Source: Collinsella sp. (lineage in GTDB: Bacteria > Actinomycetota > Coriobacteriia > Coriobacteriales > Coriobacteriaceae). From it: DNA of 57,492 nt. Made by a program: the position numbers and the translations under genes. A model generated the notes under the pieces. That model was not told the DNA's origin. It ran no database searches and saw only the letters and a list, made by a program, of their open reading frames with translations. The stretch is from NCBI GenBank assembly GCA_019414515.1, contig DXLX01000005.1, forward strand, positions 1 to 57,492. The letters are read 5' to 3'. Position 1 is the stretch's first letter, and every line of letters begins with the position of its first letter. Of this stretch, positions 44,801 to 54,129 are shown piece after piece.

Positions 44801-44955
44801 CAACGACAGCGAGCGACGTCCAGGGCGAACAAGTTGGCATGAAAAAGGCGAGGCATTGACCTTCTGGTCATGCCTCGCCTTTTGAATGACAAATTGTCGC
44901 CCTGGGCGGCGCGCAGCGTCGGCCGGTTACGGCGTTTGGTAAAACGCCGTAACTA
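44801..44955. repeat. Three-hairpin structured repeat, copy B
   Basis: Outer stem GCGACGTCCAGGGCGA (44813-44828) with 44897-44912; inner stem AAAAGGCGAGGCATTGACC (44843-44861) with 44866-44883; third stem GTTACGGCGTTT (44926-44937) with 44942-44953. The third stem reaches the stop codon of pyrE (44953-44955). The inner hairpin is flanked by A and T runs and probably terminates pyrE. Confidence 0.8.
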
Positions 44956-45636
44956 CTCCCGAGCTCCGTACTGCTCGTAGTAGGCGTCGATGGCGGTCTT
45001 GAGTTCGTCATCGATGACGACCTTGCCGTCGATCTCGTGGTTGTAGAGGGTCTCGACGACCTCGGCCATGGAAACGATGCTCGCAACGGGGAAACCGTAC
45101 TTGGCCTCGATCTCCTTCTGAGCGGTGGTCACGCCGCCCTTGCCGACCTCCATGCGGTTGAGGGACACGATCAGGCCCTTGATTTCGACGTCGGCAGCAG
45201 CCTTGACCTTGGGATAGGTCTCATCGATGGACTTGCCGCTGGTGGTGACGTCCTCGACCATGACCACGCGGTCGCCGTCCTGGGGCTCATAACCCAGCAG
45301 GTTGCCCTTGTCGGCACCGTGGTCCTTGGCCTCCTTGCGGTCGCAGCAGTACTTGACCTCCTTGCCGTACAGCTCGTGGTAGGCAATTGCGGTCACAACG
45401 GCCAGCGGAATACCCTTGTAGGCCGGTCCAAACAGCACATCAAAGTCGTCGCCAAAGTTATCGTGGATGGCCTGGGCATAATACTCGCCCAGCTTCTTGA
45501 GCTGGTAGCCCGTCACGTAAGCGCCGGCGTTCATAAAGAACGGGGACTGACGGCCGCTCTTGAGCGTAAAGCTGCCGAACTTAAGGACGTCGGACTCGAC
45601 CATAAACTTGATGAACTCTTGCTTGTAAGCCTCCAT
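44953..45636 (-). CDS. pyrE: Orotate phosphoribosyltransferase
   Basis: PyrE joins orotate to PRPP to make OMP in pyrimidine synthesis. The 227 residues include FGSFTLKSGRQSPFFMNAG (substrate loop), FGPAYKGIPLAV, and the PRPP motif VVMVEDVTTSGKSI. ATG at 45636 follows GAGAGGAGCCCGC. It is monocistronic here, with no other pyr gene adjacent; the last residues YYEQYGARE precede the structured repeat. Confidence 0.97.
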   Translation of the reverse strand: MEAYKQEFIKFMVESDVLKFGSFTLKSGRQSPFFMNAGAYVTGYQLKKLGEYYAQAIHDNFGDDFDVLFGPAYKGIPLAVVTAIAYHELYGKEVKYCCDRKEAKDHGADKGNLLGYEPQDGDRVVMVEDVTTSGKSIDETYPKVKAAADVEIKGLIVSLNRMEVGKGGVTTAQKEIEAKYGFPVASIVSMAEVVETLYNHEIDGKVVIDDELKTAIDAYYEQYGARE

Positions 45637-45755
45637 GCGGGCTCCTCTCGTAATCGCGTACGTGCCTTCCAGTTTAGCGCAGGCGAAGCGTCGATGCGGG
45701 CGCGCTTTGGGGCCACATCCTCGTTAGAGTAGGAGACTGGGCGGCGGCTCATACG

Positions 45756-47324
45756 CTAGTCCTGGGGTGTCCAGGACCAGTAGAAGTTAATAAGGGCCAC
45801 GCGCGAGGCGGTGCCGGTCTTTTTGTTAATCGAGGAAATGTGACGGTAGAGCGTGGAGCGCGAAAGGAAAAGCGTTGTGGCGATGTCCTGAACGCTCTGG
45901 TCCGAAACGACCAAGGCCTCAAGAACATCGCGCTCGCGCTCTGTAAGCTCAAAGGTGGCGACGAAGGCATCGAGGCGTTCATCGGACGTGAGCTCCGCTG
46001 CCTCCACGGACGCGAGCTCCGCTGCCTCCACGGACGCGGGGTCGGAGCATGTGGGCGCAAGATCCCCGCCAAGATCATCGGTGGCAAGCGGCAGGCCGTC
46101 CTGCATCACGACATCATCGGCCCGTTGCCCTAACTGCCCCAGCAGCGTAATCGCAATACCCACAAACATCACGAGCGCCGCGCCGACTGCCGCCAGCACG
46201 TTTTGACTCAAAATAATCGCCACTGCCGGCGCCGTCACGAGCATCGAGCACACGTTGTTGACGATGCGACCCATGCACGGCCAAAAATATGACCAGCGCG
46301 CATAGAGCGAGATGGCGGCGAATTTTGTGGTAAAGAACACCACAAAGAAGCCCGAGCCCAGATAAAAGATGATCGTGGCAGCAAGCTCGTTGCCGCCGTT
46401 GCCGTCGATGATGAGCACAAAGAACGAAAGCGTGGACAGCATGGCGGCGCATGTCATGCCGATATTCATATACGAACGGCCGCGCAAGTCAAATAGGACG
46501 CCGGCGGCCAACGAGCTCATGACAAGCAGCAGGCGCGACCAGTCACCCAAATCAACGGCTCCGGTAGCATGCAGGGTTGTGAGACCCGCGTTGAGCGCAG
46601 CGAATACGCCGGAAAGACACGCTGTCGCCACGGTCAAGCGAGCTACAGTGCGGCGGAACGCCGCCTTTGCCTCAGGATCGTCATGCCACTTGGCGCCATA
46701 TTCCAGAGCATCTACCGAAAGCCCGGCAGCACTGGGTTCAAAGTTGGGATCGGACTCGTCGCGCAGCTTGGCGCGCCGGGCACCGTGGAGCAACGCCACC
46801 TGCGCGATCGCACAGACAACCAGAACAGCCTGCTGAGGAATGCCGGCAGGCATCACCATGTGGTTGAGAACCTGCACCAGAACGCCCATGGCGTAAGAAA
46901 GTGCGGCGGCGCGCGCCAAGCAAGGCGTTCGCGCAAAGCGCCGCGCAAAGTTTGCGTGAGCAATCGATCCGCAGTAGCCCAGCGCGCAGCACGCCACCAA
47001 ACCGCCGACAATTATTACCTCAACCTGAACCGCCATAATCAACAGCAGCAATGCCGCCACCAGCAAAACGCCCGTGACGTCACTCGTTGCGTCGATGGCA
47101 TGGGGACGGTGATAATACAGAATGGGACGCACAAAAAAGCCAATCACGCTCGCGCCGAGGACAAGGCTCTCATAAATAACAACCTCGTTCGGAGACACGA
47201 ACTCGGCCATGCGCACATCAAAGAGATACTCGCACGCCAAAAACGTGAAGGAGAACAGCGCCAGGCATATAATCTCCCGAATGCCCCGACGCAGATATGC
47301 GGTTGTGTCTCCCATGCCCCTCAT
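45756..47324 (-). CDS. LuxR-type regulator with multi-pass membrane sensor domain
   Basis: A 522-residue membrane-bound regulator common in Coriobacteriia. About twelve hydrophobic segments span residues 10-400 (IICLALFSFTFLACEYLF, GVLLVAALLLLIMAVQVEVI, NVLAAVGAALVMFVGIAITL). An acidic linker follows, then a LuxR HTH at about 460-520 (FELTERERDVLEALVVSDQS, IATTLFLSRSTLYRHISSIN). The linker contains a perfect 24-base tandem duplication encoding ASVEAAEL twice. ATG at 47324 follows GGGGGTTAACC. The ligand is unknown. Confidence 0.88.
   Translation of the reverse strand: MRGMGDTTAYLRRGIREIICLALFSFTFLACEYLFDVRMAEFVSPNEVVIYESLVLGASVIGFFVRPILYYHRPHAIDATSDVTGVLLVAALLLLIMAVQVEVIIVGGLVACCALGYCGSIAHANFARRFARTPCLARAAALSYAMGVLVQVLNHMVMPAGIPQQAVLVVCAIAQVALLHGARRAKLRDESDPNFEPSAAGLSVDALEYGAKWHDDPEAKAAFRRTVARLTVATACLSGVFAALNAGLTTLHATGAVDLGDWSRLLLVMSSLAAGVLFDLRGRSYMNIGMTCAAMLSTLSFFVLIIDGNGGNELAATIIFYLGSGFFVVFFTTKFAAISLYARWSYFWPCMGRIVNNVCSMLVTAPAVAIILSQNVLAAVGAALVMFVGIAITLLGQLGQRADDVVMQDGLPLATDDLGGDLAPTCSDPASVEAAELASVEAAELTSDERLDAFVATFELTERERDVLEALVVSDQSVQDIATTLFLSRSTLYRHISSINKKTGTASRVALINFYWSWTPQD
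45990..46037. repeat. 24-bp tandem duplication in the LuxR gene
   Basis: Two adjacent copies of a 24-base unit (45990-46013 and 46014-46037) starting GAGCTCCGCTGCCTCC. It is in frame and repeats eight residues in the linker before the HTH, so it could vary in length by slippage. Confidence 0.85.
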
Positions 47325-47512
47325 GGTTAACCCCCGGCCGCTCAATTGTCTGGAATTCCATTTTAATAAAGAACCAATCTCAATATCAAAGCCAAGCTCG
47401 AAATGCTGCAAATTTGACCCCAGCCGTTCACATCACGCCGCGATTGTTAGCCGCATGGACCAGAAGGGACACGCGCGACCTCTAGCTCGGCAAGGAGCGT
47501 CTCCAACTACCG

Positions 47513-47537
47513 CTCATTTAAGTACGTCCCCAATGAG
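47513..47537. repeat. ACGTCCCC palindromic element
   Basis: CTCATT, TAAGTACGTCCCC, AATGAG. It is the same loop as at 15662 and 54130 with a different stem. It lies in the noncoding stretch 47325-47640. Confidence 0.65.
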
Positions 47538-47597
47538 TGCAACGGAATGGCTCCCCTTGGCAACTTAAAGCTGTCATACAGGAACCATTCCGTCGCA
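47538..47597. repeat. Inverted repeat with 13-base arms
   Basis: TGCAACGGAATGG (47538-47550) and CCATTCCGTCGCA (47585-47597), one mismatch, with 34 bases between. It follows directly after the ACGTCCCC element. No gene is present. Confidence 0.55.
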
Positions 47598-47640
47598 ACC
47601 TCATGAAAGGGACTGGGTTGTAAATGTTGGAGTAGAGCCG

Positions 47641-48954
47641 TTAGCGCCCGGGGGCCAGGATCACCAGCGCGTCGTGCTCAAAGGGATGCTGAGCCACGCG
47701 TACGGTGCCGTCACCGTTGTCGCGGACGGGCAGCTTGGCGATGCGCTTGCCCTCCATGTCGAGGACCGTTGCCGTCCAGTCACGCGCGCCGTCGAGCTTA
47801 AACTTGAGCGCCGTGGTACGCGGCAGGTACGTGACGACGCGATCGCCAACGCGCGCCACACGAATGGCCTCGCGCGCGTCATCGAGCAGCTCCTGCGCCG
47901 GAACCACGGCAAGTGCGTCATCGCCAGCCGTAGCGCCCAAGCCGGCAAGCACGTGCTCGATCGCGCCAAAGTCCCAAACGCCCGCAAACTGCAGGCACTC
48001 CTGCCAGCGGAACGGCATGTCGAAGCCCTCGCCCAGCACCGAGCCCTGGCTCTTGCTGGTCTGCCAGTTCCAAACGCCGTGCGCGCCATAGGTCACGCCA
48101 GCGCTGGCGCCGGCAAGGATCGACGACCACACGCTCGCGCGGCAGTCCTGCGCGGTGAAGCGCCAGTACACGTTGCGCGATGCACCCATCTGCTCGTAAC
48201 AGGGCTCGGAGTTGACCATCGGCTTTTTGGGATAGTTGGCGATAAAGTCCTGCGGCAGGCGCCAGGCCTCGGGCTGGCCCTCGTAGTTGTGGCCGGGCTG
48301 GAACATGTAAAAGTCCAGACGGTCCAGGTACTGTGACGGAATGGTGCGGTTGCCGCGGTTGATATGCATGGTGCGCAACGCCTCGGGCGCGCGCTTGACA
48401 ACTTCGTCGAGGGCATTCTCGTAATAGGCGATCGCCTCGTCGCTGGTAAAGTCGGTATCGCCCGTCACCACATAGACGGGGTCGAACTCCCCCAGGCTCT
48501 CGACGACGCGGGCAACGTGGGCGCGGACCTCCTCGCGCGGCATAACCTCGGCACCACAACGCTCAGCGATCTTGGCGCCCCAGGTACCGGGCACGTAGTT
48601 ACACCACATAAGTACGAGTGCCGGACGAATGCCGTGCTCGACGGCAGCGCGGCACATGGCAGCAGCGCGGTCCCAGTACGCCTGGTTGGGACGGGACCAA
48701 TCAAAATGCACGCCGTCCTCGCTGGCATAGGGCCAAATGCCCAGATCGGGGCAGCAGCGATCCCACTGCGGCAGCGTGTTGATCTGCAGCACGTTCATGC
48801 CCTGCTCGGCGCGGCGGGTCAGATAGTAGTCCCAATCGGCCTCGGTAATGCTCGTAAAAGCGCTCCAGCACGTATCGGCAAACCAAAAGAACGGCTTGCC
48901 CTCGCACAAAAAGCCGTCCTGGCGACCGTTGACGGTCAGCTTTCCCAAACTCAT
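47641..48954 (-). CDS. DUF4038-type glycoside hydrolase
   Basis: A 437-residue protein with the DUF4038 barrel of apiosidase-like (GH140-related) enzymes: CEGKPFFWFADTCWSAF at the start, then GMNVLQINTLPQWDR, PALVLMWCNYVPGTWG, YVVTGDTDF and MVNSEPCYEQMG with likely acidic catalytic residues. A short beta domain (DUF5060-like region absent) closes it. ATG at 48954 has AAAGGA at the right distance; an ATG two codons earlier is too close. No signal peptide, so it acts in the cytoplasm on imported oligosaccharides. Exact substrate unknown. Confidence 0.78.
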   Translation of the reverse strand: MSLGKLTVNGRQDGFLCEGKPFFWFADTCWSAFTSITEADWDYYLTRRAEQGMNVLQINTLPQWDRCCPDLGIWPYASEDGVHFDWSRPNQAYWDRAAAMCRAAVEHGIRPALVLMWCNYVPGTWGAKIAERCGAEVMPREEVRAHVARVVESLGEFDPVYVVTGDTDFTSDEAIAYYENALDEVVKRAPEALRTMHINRGNRTIPSQYLDRLDFYMFQPGHNYEGQPEAWRLPQDFIANYPKKPMVNSEPCYEQMGASRNVYWRFTAQDCRASVWSSILAGASAGVTYGAHGVWNWQTSKSQGSVLGEGFDMPFRWQECLQFAGVWDFGAIEHVLAGLGATAGDDALAVVPAQELLDDAREAIRVARVGDRVVTYLPRTTALKFKLDGARDWTATVLDMEGKRIAKLPVRDNGDGTVRVAQHPFEHDALVILAPGR

Positions 48955-49091
48955 CTGCATGTCCTTTCGTTTGATAAAGGAGTTGCGAACCGGCAGATTC
49001 TTTCGCAGTAACCCCGTGCGAAAGCACCTGGCGCTTAGCAAGCCCCGGCGAGCAGGCGCCACATGCCCCCCAATCAGTCTACCTTGTAAGA

Positions 49092-49125
49092 AGGGCCCCG
49101 CCGGGCTTGCGCCTGACGGGGCCCT
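49092..49125 (-). terminator. Terminator after PTS EIIBC
   Basis: AGGGCCCCG (49092-49100) and CGGGGCCCT (49117-49125) with an inner CCG/CGG extension. On the minus strand TCTT follows. Confidence 0.75.
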
Positions 49126-49165
49126 GTCGTGTAGGTAAGGTCGCATGTGACCGAATGGTTTGGCC

Positions 49166-50593
49166 TTAGGCCTCCATCTCGGCGAGCTCCTCCTTGGAGA
49201 AGCCAGCGGCAAAGACGACGGCAGCGGCGATGACAAAGGAGATTGCCATACCGACGATAGCCCAGACGGTGTTCATCTGGCCACCCTGCAGGTAGTTGGT
49301 GAAGACCAGGAAGTTGGAGGCACCGCCAGCCAGGTAGTAGGTAACACCCATGAGGCCGGAGAACACAGCGCCGATGGCACCGCCGATGAACATACCGAGC
49401 ATGGTGCGACGGAAGCGCATGAGGATACCGAAGAGCGCGGGCTCGGTGACGCCGCCGGCGATGGCGGAGATGACGTAACCCAGGGCAAGACCCTTCTCGT
49501 CGGGGTTCTTCATCTTGAGGAAGGCACCGAAGGCGCAGCCCCAGACGGCGGCCATAGCGCAGTTGGTGGAAACGAAGACGAAGGGATCGTAGCCGGCGGC
49601 GATGATCTGAACCTGAGCGAGCAGGATGACGGGCATGTGCATGCCGCAGACCACGAAGAGCTGCCAGAAGGCGCCGAGGATGGCCATGACGATCAGGATA
49701 CCGATACCGCCAAGGTCAGCAAGGCCAAAGAGGGCGTTGGCGATGAGGTTGCCGAGCTCGTTGCCGATCGGGGCAAGAATGATGAAGGCGATGGGGATCG
49801 TGACAATCATGGTGCAGAACGGCGTGAAGACCGTGGACAGCACGTCGGGCATGACCTTCTTAAAGAACTTCTCGACAAAGTACAGGACGGGCACCGAGAG
49901 GATGATCGGCAGGACGGACTGCTGGTAGTTGGCAGCGGCGATCTGGATGCCGTAGACGGAGATGATTCCGCCACCCTCCTGAGTCGCGACACTCACGACG
50001 GACGGGGCCATGAGAGCGCCGCCGAGGAGCATACCCAGAACCGGAGAGGCGCCGAGCTTCTTAGCAGCGGCATAGCCCAGGTAGATGGGGATAAAGGTAA
50101 ACGTTGCCTCGTACAGGGTGGTGTAGAGGAACGTATAGGTCGGATCGGTATCGGAGAGAACGCCGAGCATGGTGGGACCAAGAACCGCAGCGATGGTGCG
50201 GAACAGACCGCCGGCCATGAGCAGCGGAATCAGCTGAGTCATGGAACCCGACAGGTAGTCGAGAATGATGTTGGGCAGGTTCTTGATCTCGAACTTCTCC
50301 TTGGGAGCGTCGAGGTTCTCGTCAACGGCGGCACCCTGCTTGACGCCGGACATGGCGACGAACTCGGCGAGCACCTTGGGCACGTTCTGGCCGATGATGA
50401 CCTGGAGCTGGCTGCCGGCGAACTGGCAACCCAGTACACCCTTGACCTTCTTGATCTTCTCCACGTCGACCTTGCTGTTATCCTTGAGCGTCAGACGCAG
50501 GCGCGTCATGCAGTTGGTGGCGACGGCAACATTCTCCGCACCGCCCACGAGCTCGAGGACATCGGTGGCAATCTGTTTGTTATCTACTGCCAT
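49166..50593 (-). CDS. PTS beta-glucoside-type EIIBC permease
   Basis: A 475-residue sugar permease of the glucose/beta-glucoside PTS family. The EIIB domain (1-90) has the phosphorylated Cys28 in NCMTRLRLTL. The EIIC domain (about 105-465) has ten or so membrane segments and the substrate-site sequence GGVTEPALFGI. No EIIA is fused, so it would rely on a separate EIIA such as that at 36079. ATG at 50593 follows GGGGAGGGGTCCC. It is divergent from the esterase gene. Confidence 0.93.
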   Translation of the reverse strand: MAVDNKQIATDVLELVGGAENVAVATNCMTRLRLTLKDNSKVDVEKIKKVKGVLGCQFAGSQLQVIIGQNVPKVLAEFVAMSGVKQGAAVDENLDAPKEKFEIKNLPNIILDYLSGSMTQLIPLLMAGGLFRTIAAVLGPTMLGVLSDTDPTYTFLYTTLYEATFTFIPIYLGYAAAKKLGASPVLGMLLGGALMAPSVVSVATQEGGGIISVYGIQIAAANYQQSVLPIILSVPVLYFVEKFFKKVMPDVLSTVFTPFCTMIVTIPIAFIILAPIGNELGNLIANALFGLADLGGIGILIVMAILGAFWQLFVVCGMHMPVILLAQVQIIAAGYDPFVFVSTNCAMAAVWGCAFGAFLKMKNPDEKGLALGYVISAIAGGVTEPALFGILMRFRRTMLGMFIGGAIGAVFSGLMGVTYYLAGGASNFLVFTNYLQGGQMNTVWAIVGMAISFVIAAAVVFAAGFSKEELAEMEA

Positions 50594-50699
50594 GGGACCC
50601 CTCCCCATATCATCGTGTGTCTACCCGTTTGGACGTAGGCACGCCTTTGGCCCGGCGGCTATAACCCCTTACGGCTGCCGAGCCCTTGGATACGCTGTC

Positions 50700-51034
50700 G
50701 TAAACAATCTGTTTACTGAACGTTTACAGCGCTTAGTTTACACGCAGCGTTGAATTTGTGGCAGTTTTGCCGTTTGCAGTCCGGTGAACGGTAGGAAATC
50801 AGGGGTGAACGTAATTGAATGCCAAAGCATTACATATAGTGCCGTTTATTTATAAATGGCTGTCTACGTGGGATCTTATATAATCTGTCACCCAAATTCC
50901 TTGTTGACTCATCAACAAAAGCCCTGCTAGATAGTAGTAAACGAGTGTTTAGTAGTTCATTGAGTGTTTGATGTGACCGTTTACCGAGTTCATCTGGTTA
51001 TTCTCTAATTCTGCTTTACACTAAACATGTTTAG
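50700..51034. promoter_or_regulatory. Divergent promoter region with four dyads
   Basis: In the 490-bp gap between EIIBC and the esterase are GTAAACAATCTGTTTAC (50700-50716), TTGTTGACTCATCAACAA (50901-50918), TAAACGAGTGTTTA (50938-50951) and CTAAACATGTTTAG (51021-51034). Three share the half-site GTTTA. The region is AT-rich compared with the coding DNA around it. These are likely operators for a sugar-responsive regulator (LacI- or GntR-like); no such regulator is adjacent. Confidence 0.55.
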
Positions 51035-51083
51035 ATTGTATTGCCGCGATTGTTTAGCATTTGCGGCACAAAGGAGGCAGCTC

Positions 51084-52415
51084 ATGGAACTCAGATCGTG
51101 TACCTACGCAACCGTCACCACCTTGGGCGACTTTGGCCCCTGGATCAGCAAGGTCGTTCTCGACCTGCCCTGCACCGTGCGCGCCAACGATGTCGATACG
51201 AACACTTTCCATATATATGTAGAGCGCCACGAGCGCACGGGCGAGGTCCTGATGCGCAAGGAGCACGGCGCCGACCATGCCGCGCCCTCCGTGGGTTACA
51301 TCGACGTTCTCGCCGCGTATCCGTGCGACGAGAACGGCCGCAAGCTCGCCGTGGGCACCCATGTGGCACTCGAGGTCGCCGAGCAGCGCCTGACCAAAAA
51401 GATCGAAGGCAGCGTCCTGGGCTCGCGCATGCTCGATGACCAGCTGCGCATCACGCAGCTCGCGGCTCTTCCCGGCAACGACGGCGACGACCCCACCTGC
51501 GGCCTGGTCTTCGATACCTGTCGCGGCGACATCTGCCCCGCGCTCAAGGGCTGGAGCAATGCCGTACAAAAGACCGCCGTCAATGGCATCGCACTCGAGT
51601 ACGGCTTCTTTGAGCCCAGCTTTAAGGCAGAGGACTCGGCCTGCTTCAATCCCTTCGCGCCCGAGGCCATGGTCGTGCCCCAAAAGGCCCCGCTCGTGGT
51701 GTACCTGCACGGCGCCGGTGAAGGCAAGGGTTCCACGCAAGGCGAGGGCCCCGCGCGCGCCTATATCGGCAACCGCGTGACAGCCATTAGCCAGGCGCAA
51801 ATCCAGCGCTACTTTGGCGGCTTTGCCTGGGTGCTCGTGCCGCAATCTCCCACGTTTTGGATGGACAACGGCGTCGAGCAGCTCGGCCGCTCCAACCAGA
51901 GCATCTACTCCCCCGTGCTCAAGGCGCTCATCGACGAGTTCGTCGCCGAGCACGCCGACCGCATCGACACCGACCGCATCGTGGTCGCCGGTCTTTCCAA
52001 CGGCGGCTTTATGACCTTGCGTCTGTGCGCCGACTACCCCGATTTCTTCGCCGCCGGCCTTCCCTGCTGTGCCCCGTGGTACAACGCCACGGACGAGGAT
52101 GTAACCGCGCTCGCCAAGACGCCGCTGTGGTTTACGCACTCTAAGGGCGATGAGCTCGTGTCGCCGCAGCAGACCGTGCTGCCGCTCACGGCGCGCCTGC
52201 GTGACGCCGGAGCCAACGTGCACCTCACCTACTTTAGCCATGTCGAGGACCTGACCGGCGTGCATCGCGAGGCCGACGGCTCGCCTAAGAAGACGTTCAA
52301 CCACGGCGTGTGGATCCACCAATTCAACGACCTGTGTTATCAAGACTTCGACGGGGGCAACGTACTCATCGACGGCGAGCCGGTGGGCTGCTGGGAGTGG
52401 TCAGCCAGGGTTTAG
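51084..52415 (+). CDS. Alpha/beta-hydrolase, prolyl-oligopeptidase-like esterase
   Basis: A 443-residue protein. The first 190 residues form a beta-rich domain. The hydrolase fold begins at VVYLHGAGEGKG (oxyanion His-Gly, about residue 209), with the nucleophile Ser305 in VVAGLSNGGFMTLRL. The acid is probably Asp in HSKGDELVSP and the base His in FSHVEDLTGVH or the nearby HGVWIHQF. It resembles carbohydrate esterases of the feruloyl/acetyl type. ATG at 51084 follows AAAGGAGGCAGCTC. No signal peptide is present. Confidence 0.8.
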   Translation: MELRSCTYATVTTLGDFGPWISKVVLDLPCTVRANDVDTNTFHIYVERHERTGEVLMRKEHGADHAAPSVGYIDVLAAYPCDENGRKLAVGTHVALEVAEQRLTKKIEGSVLGSRMLDDQLRITQLAALPGNDGDDPTCGLVFDTCRGDICPALKGWSNAVQKTAVNGIALEYGFFEPSFKAEDSACFNPFAPEAMVVPQKAPLVVYLHGAGEGKGSTQGEGPARAYIGNRVTAISQAQIQRYFGGFAWVLVPQSPTFWMDNGVEQLGRSNQSIYSPVLKALIDEFVAEHADRIDTDRIVVAGLSNGGFMTLRLCADYPDFFAAGLPCCAPWYNATDEDVTALAKTPLWFTHSKGDELVSPQQTVLPLTARLRDAGANVHLTYFSHVEDLTGVHREADGSPKKTFNHGVWIHQFNDLCYQDFDGGNVLIDGEPVGCWEWSARV

Positions 52416-52574
52416 AGGTAGCCATCCCATCGGGGGCCCTGACCTTTAGTTACCGTTGTTCGAAACGCTGGCCGGCCGCTTCCGGCAGCACGCCGGATCG
52501 GCGGCGATGGGGGCGTGGGTCCCGTCTTGCCTTGCGCGTAACTGGCTGAATTGATTTTGATTGGAGCTGTTCCT

Positions 52575-54086
52575 ATGTCCCAAGAGTTAACTCGGGTGAT
52601 TGTTACTACTGATATGGAAGTCGACGATATGAACTCGCTCGTTCATTTGGCTCTGTATCTTAATGTGCTTGATGTTCAGGCTGTGGTGTATACGGCTTCG
52701 CAGTATCACTTTCTTGGCGATGGCGTCCATACGCTCGGCGAGGTGAATTCGCATTGGCGGACTAAGGGGCGTCGCTCTTACGAGTGGGCTGTTGTGCCTC
52801 ATGAGCCCGATCCGCTGGCCGGGGAGCTTCGTGAGTATCGTCCGTTTCCCGAACATTGGATTGAGAGTCTCTGGAGCAATGAGTATGCCCTGGCTTGGCC
52901 GCAGTTGCAGGCGAATGCGAACGCCGCTGGCGAGCCGCCATTTCCCTCGCCCGCCCAGATGATCGAGCGCACCTTTGTGGGAAATGTTGCCTTTGAGGGT
53001 GATGTGACTGAGGAAACTGAGGGGTCTCGCGTAATTGCGCAGGCGATTTTGGATGATGATCCGCGTACGTTATGGCTGCTCAGCTGGGGCGGCATAAATA
53101 CGATCGTTCGCGCCCTCATGAGCATTTCCGAGCGCTATCGTGATACGCCCGAGTGGCCTTCCGTGCAGCAGCGTGTCTATCAGAAGGTGCGCGTGATGGG
53201 CGTTGCCGATGGCGTGGGGCAGGACAATTCGTGGCTCGACCATGGACGCGAGCTCTTTCCCGAGCTCATCTTTTGGTGCGTGCCCTATATGTATGGCGGC
53301 TATGTCGACGCCAAGATGGCGCAGCCCGATTCGCTGCCGCTGTTTCAGGCTCCCTGGCCCGAGCAAAACCTCACGCAGGGCAATGGCCCCCTTATGGCGC
53401 GCTACATGCTCTATGGCGATGGCAGGGCTTACGAAAACGAACCCGAGCGATTCCAGTTTGGCAAGCATGCCCATCTGGATTGGGGCCTAGAGGGCATGCC
53501 CGCGATGCAGTTTGAGCGCGGCGACTTTATGGCCGAAGGCGACAGCATGACCTACATTCCACTACTGCCGTTTGGCCTGCGCGGTATCGATGACCGCAAC
53601 TTCGACACGCTGCTCGGCCGCATGTTTCTTGACGGGCATCCCGATACGGACGCGCCCGCCGGGTTTGCCGCTATCGGCACGCCCATAGACGGCAACCCCA
53701 ATCCCTACCTGCGCGCCTATCAGGAAGACTTTGCCGCCCGCGCGCAATGGTGCGCCCATGATCCGGCAGCGTGTTCGCATCCGGCACATGTTGCCGAGGT
53801 CACGGCCGACCGCAGCGCCGCAGCCGGTGAGCGTGTCGTCCTTGCAGCGGCCATCGTCGACCCCGACGGCAAGGGCTTCGATGCGCATTGGGATGTCGCC
53901 GTGGACCCGTCGAGCTATGCAGGCACGCAGGATCTTTCGCTGTGGCAGGAATGCACGGTGAGCACCGCTTTTGTCGTGCCCGCCGACGCGCAGCCCGGCG
54001 ACCGCTTCGTGCTCACCCTTACCGTGCAGACGCGCACCGAGCGCCCCTGCAGCCGCTACGCCCAGGTCGCCGTGACCGTGGCATAG
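52575..54086 (+). CDS. DUF1593 / Sde182-like nucleoside-hydrolase-fold protein
   Basis: A 503-residue protein. It begins with the nucleoside-hydrolase-like RVIVTTDMEVDDMNSLVHLAL, with Asp residues suited to bind metal, and continues with LWLLSWGGINTIVRAL and GVADGVGQDNSWLDHG. A C-terminal beta domain of about 100 residues (HVAEVTADRSAAAGERVVLA) follows, matching the Sde182 layout. ATG at 52575 follows TTGGAGCTGTTCC. The first 500 bp have markedly more T-ending codons than the rest. The substrate is unknown; neighbours suggest carbohydrate. Confidence 0.75.
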   Translation: MSQELTRVIVTTDMEVDDMNSLVHLALYLNVLDVQAVVYTASQYHFLGDGVHTLGEVNSHWRTKGRRSYEWAVVPHEPDPLAGELREYRPFPEHWIESLWSNEYALAWPQLQANANAAGEPPFPSPAQMIERTFVGNVAFEGDVTEETEGSRVIAQAILDDDPRTLWLLSWGGINTIVRALMSISERYRDTPEWPSVQQRVYQKVRVMGVADGVGQDNSWLDHGRELFPELIFWCVPYMYGGYVDAKMAQPDSLPLFQAPWPEQNLTQGNGPLMARYMLYGDGRAYENEPERFQFGKHAHLDWGLEGMPAMQFERGDFMAEGDSMTYIPLLPFGLRGIDDRNFDTLLGRMFLDGHPDTDAPAGFAAIGTPIDGNPNPYLRAYQEDFAARAQWCAHDPAACSHPAHVAEVTADRSAAAGERVVLAAAIVDPDGKGFDAHWDVAVDPSSYAGTQDLSLWQECTVSTAFVVPADAQPGDRFVLTLTVQTRTERPCSRYAQVAVTVA

Positions 54087-54129
54087 CGAGCGGCAGACCC
54101 CGCATTCGGCATGGAGTGTCCCCAACTGC

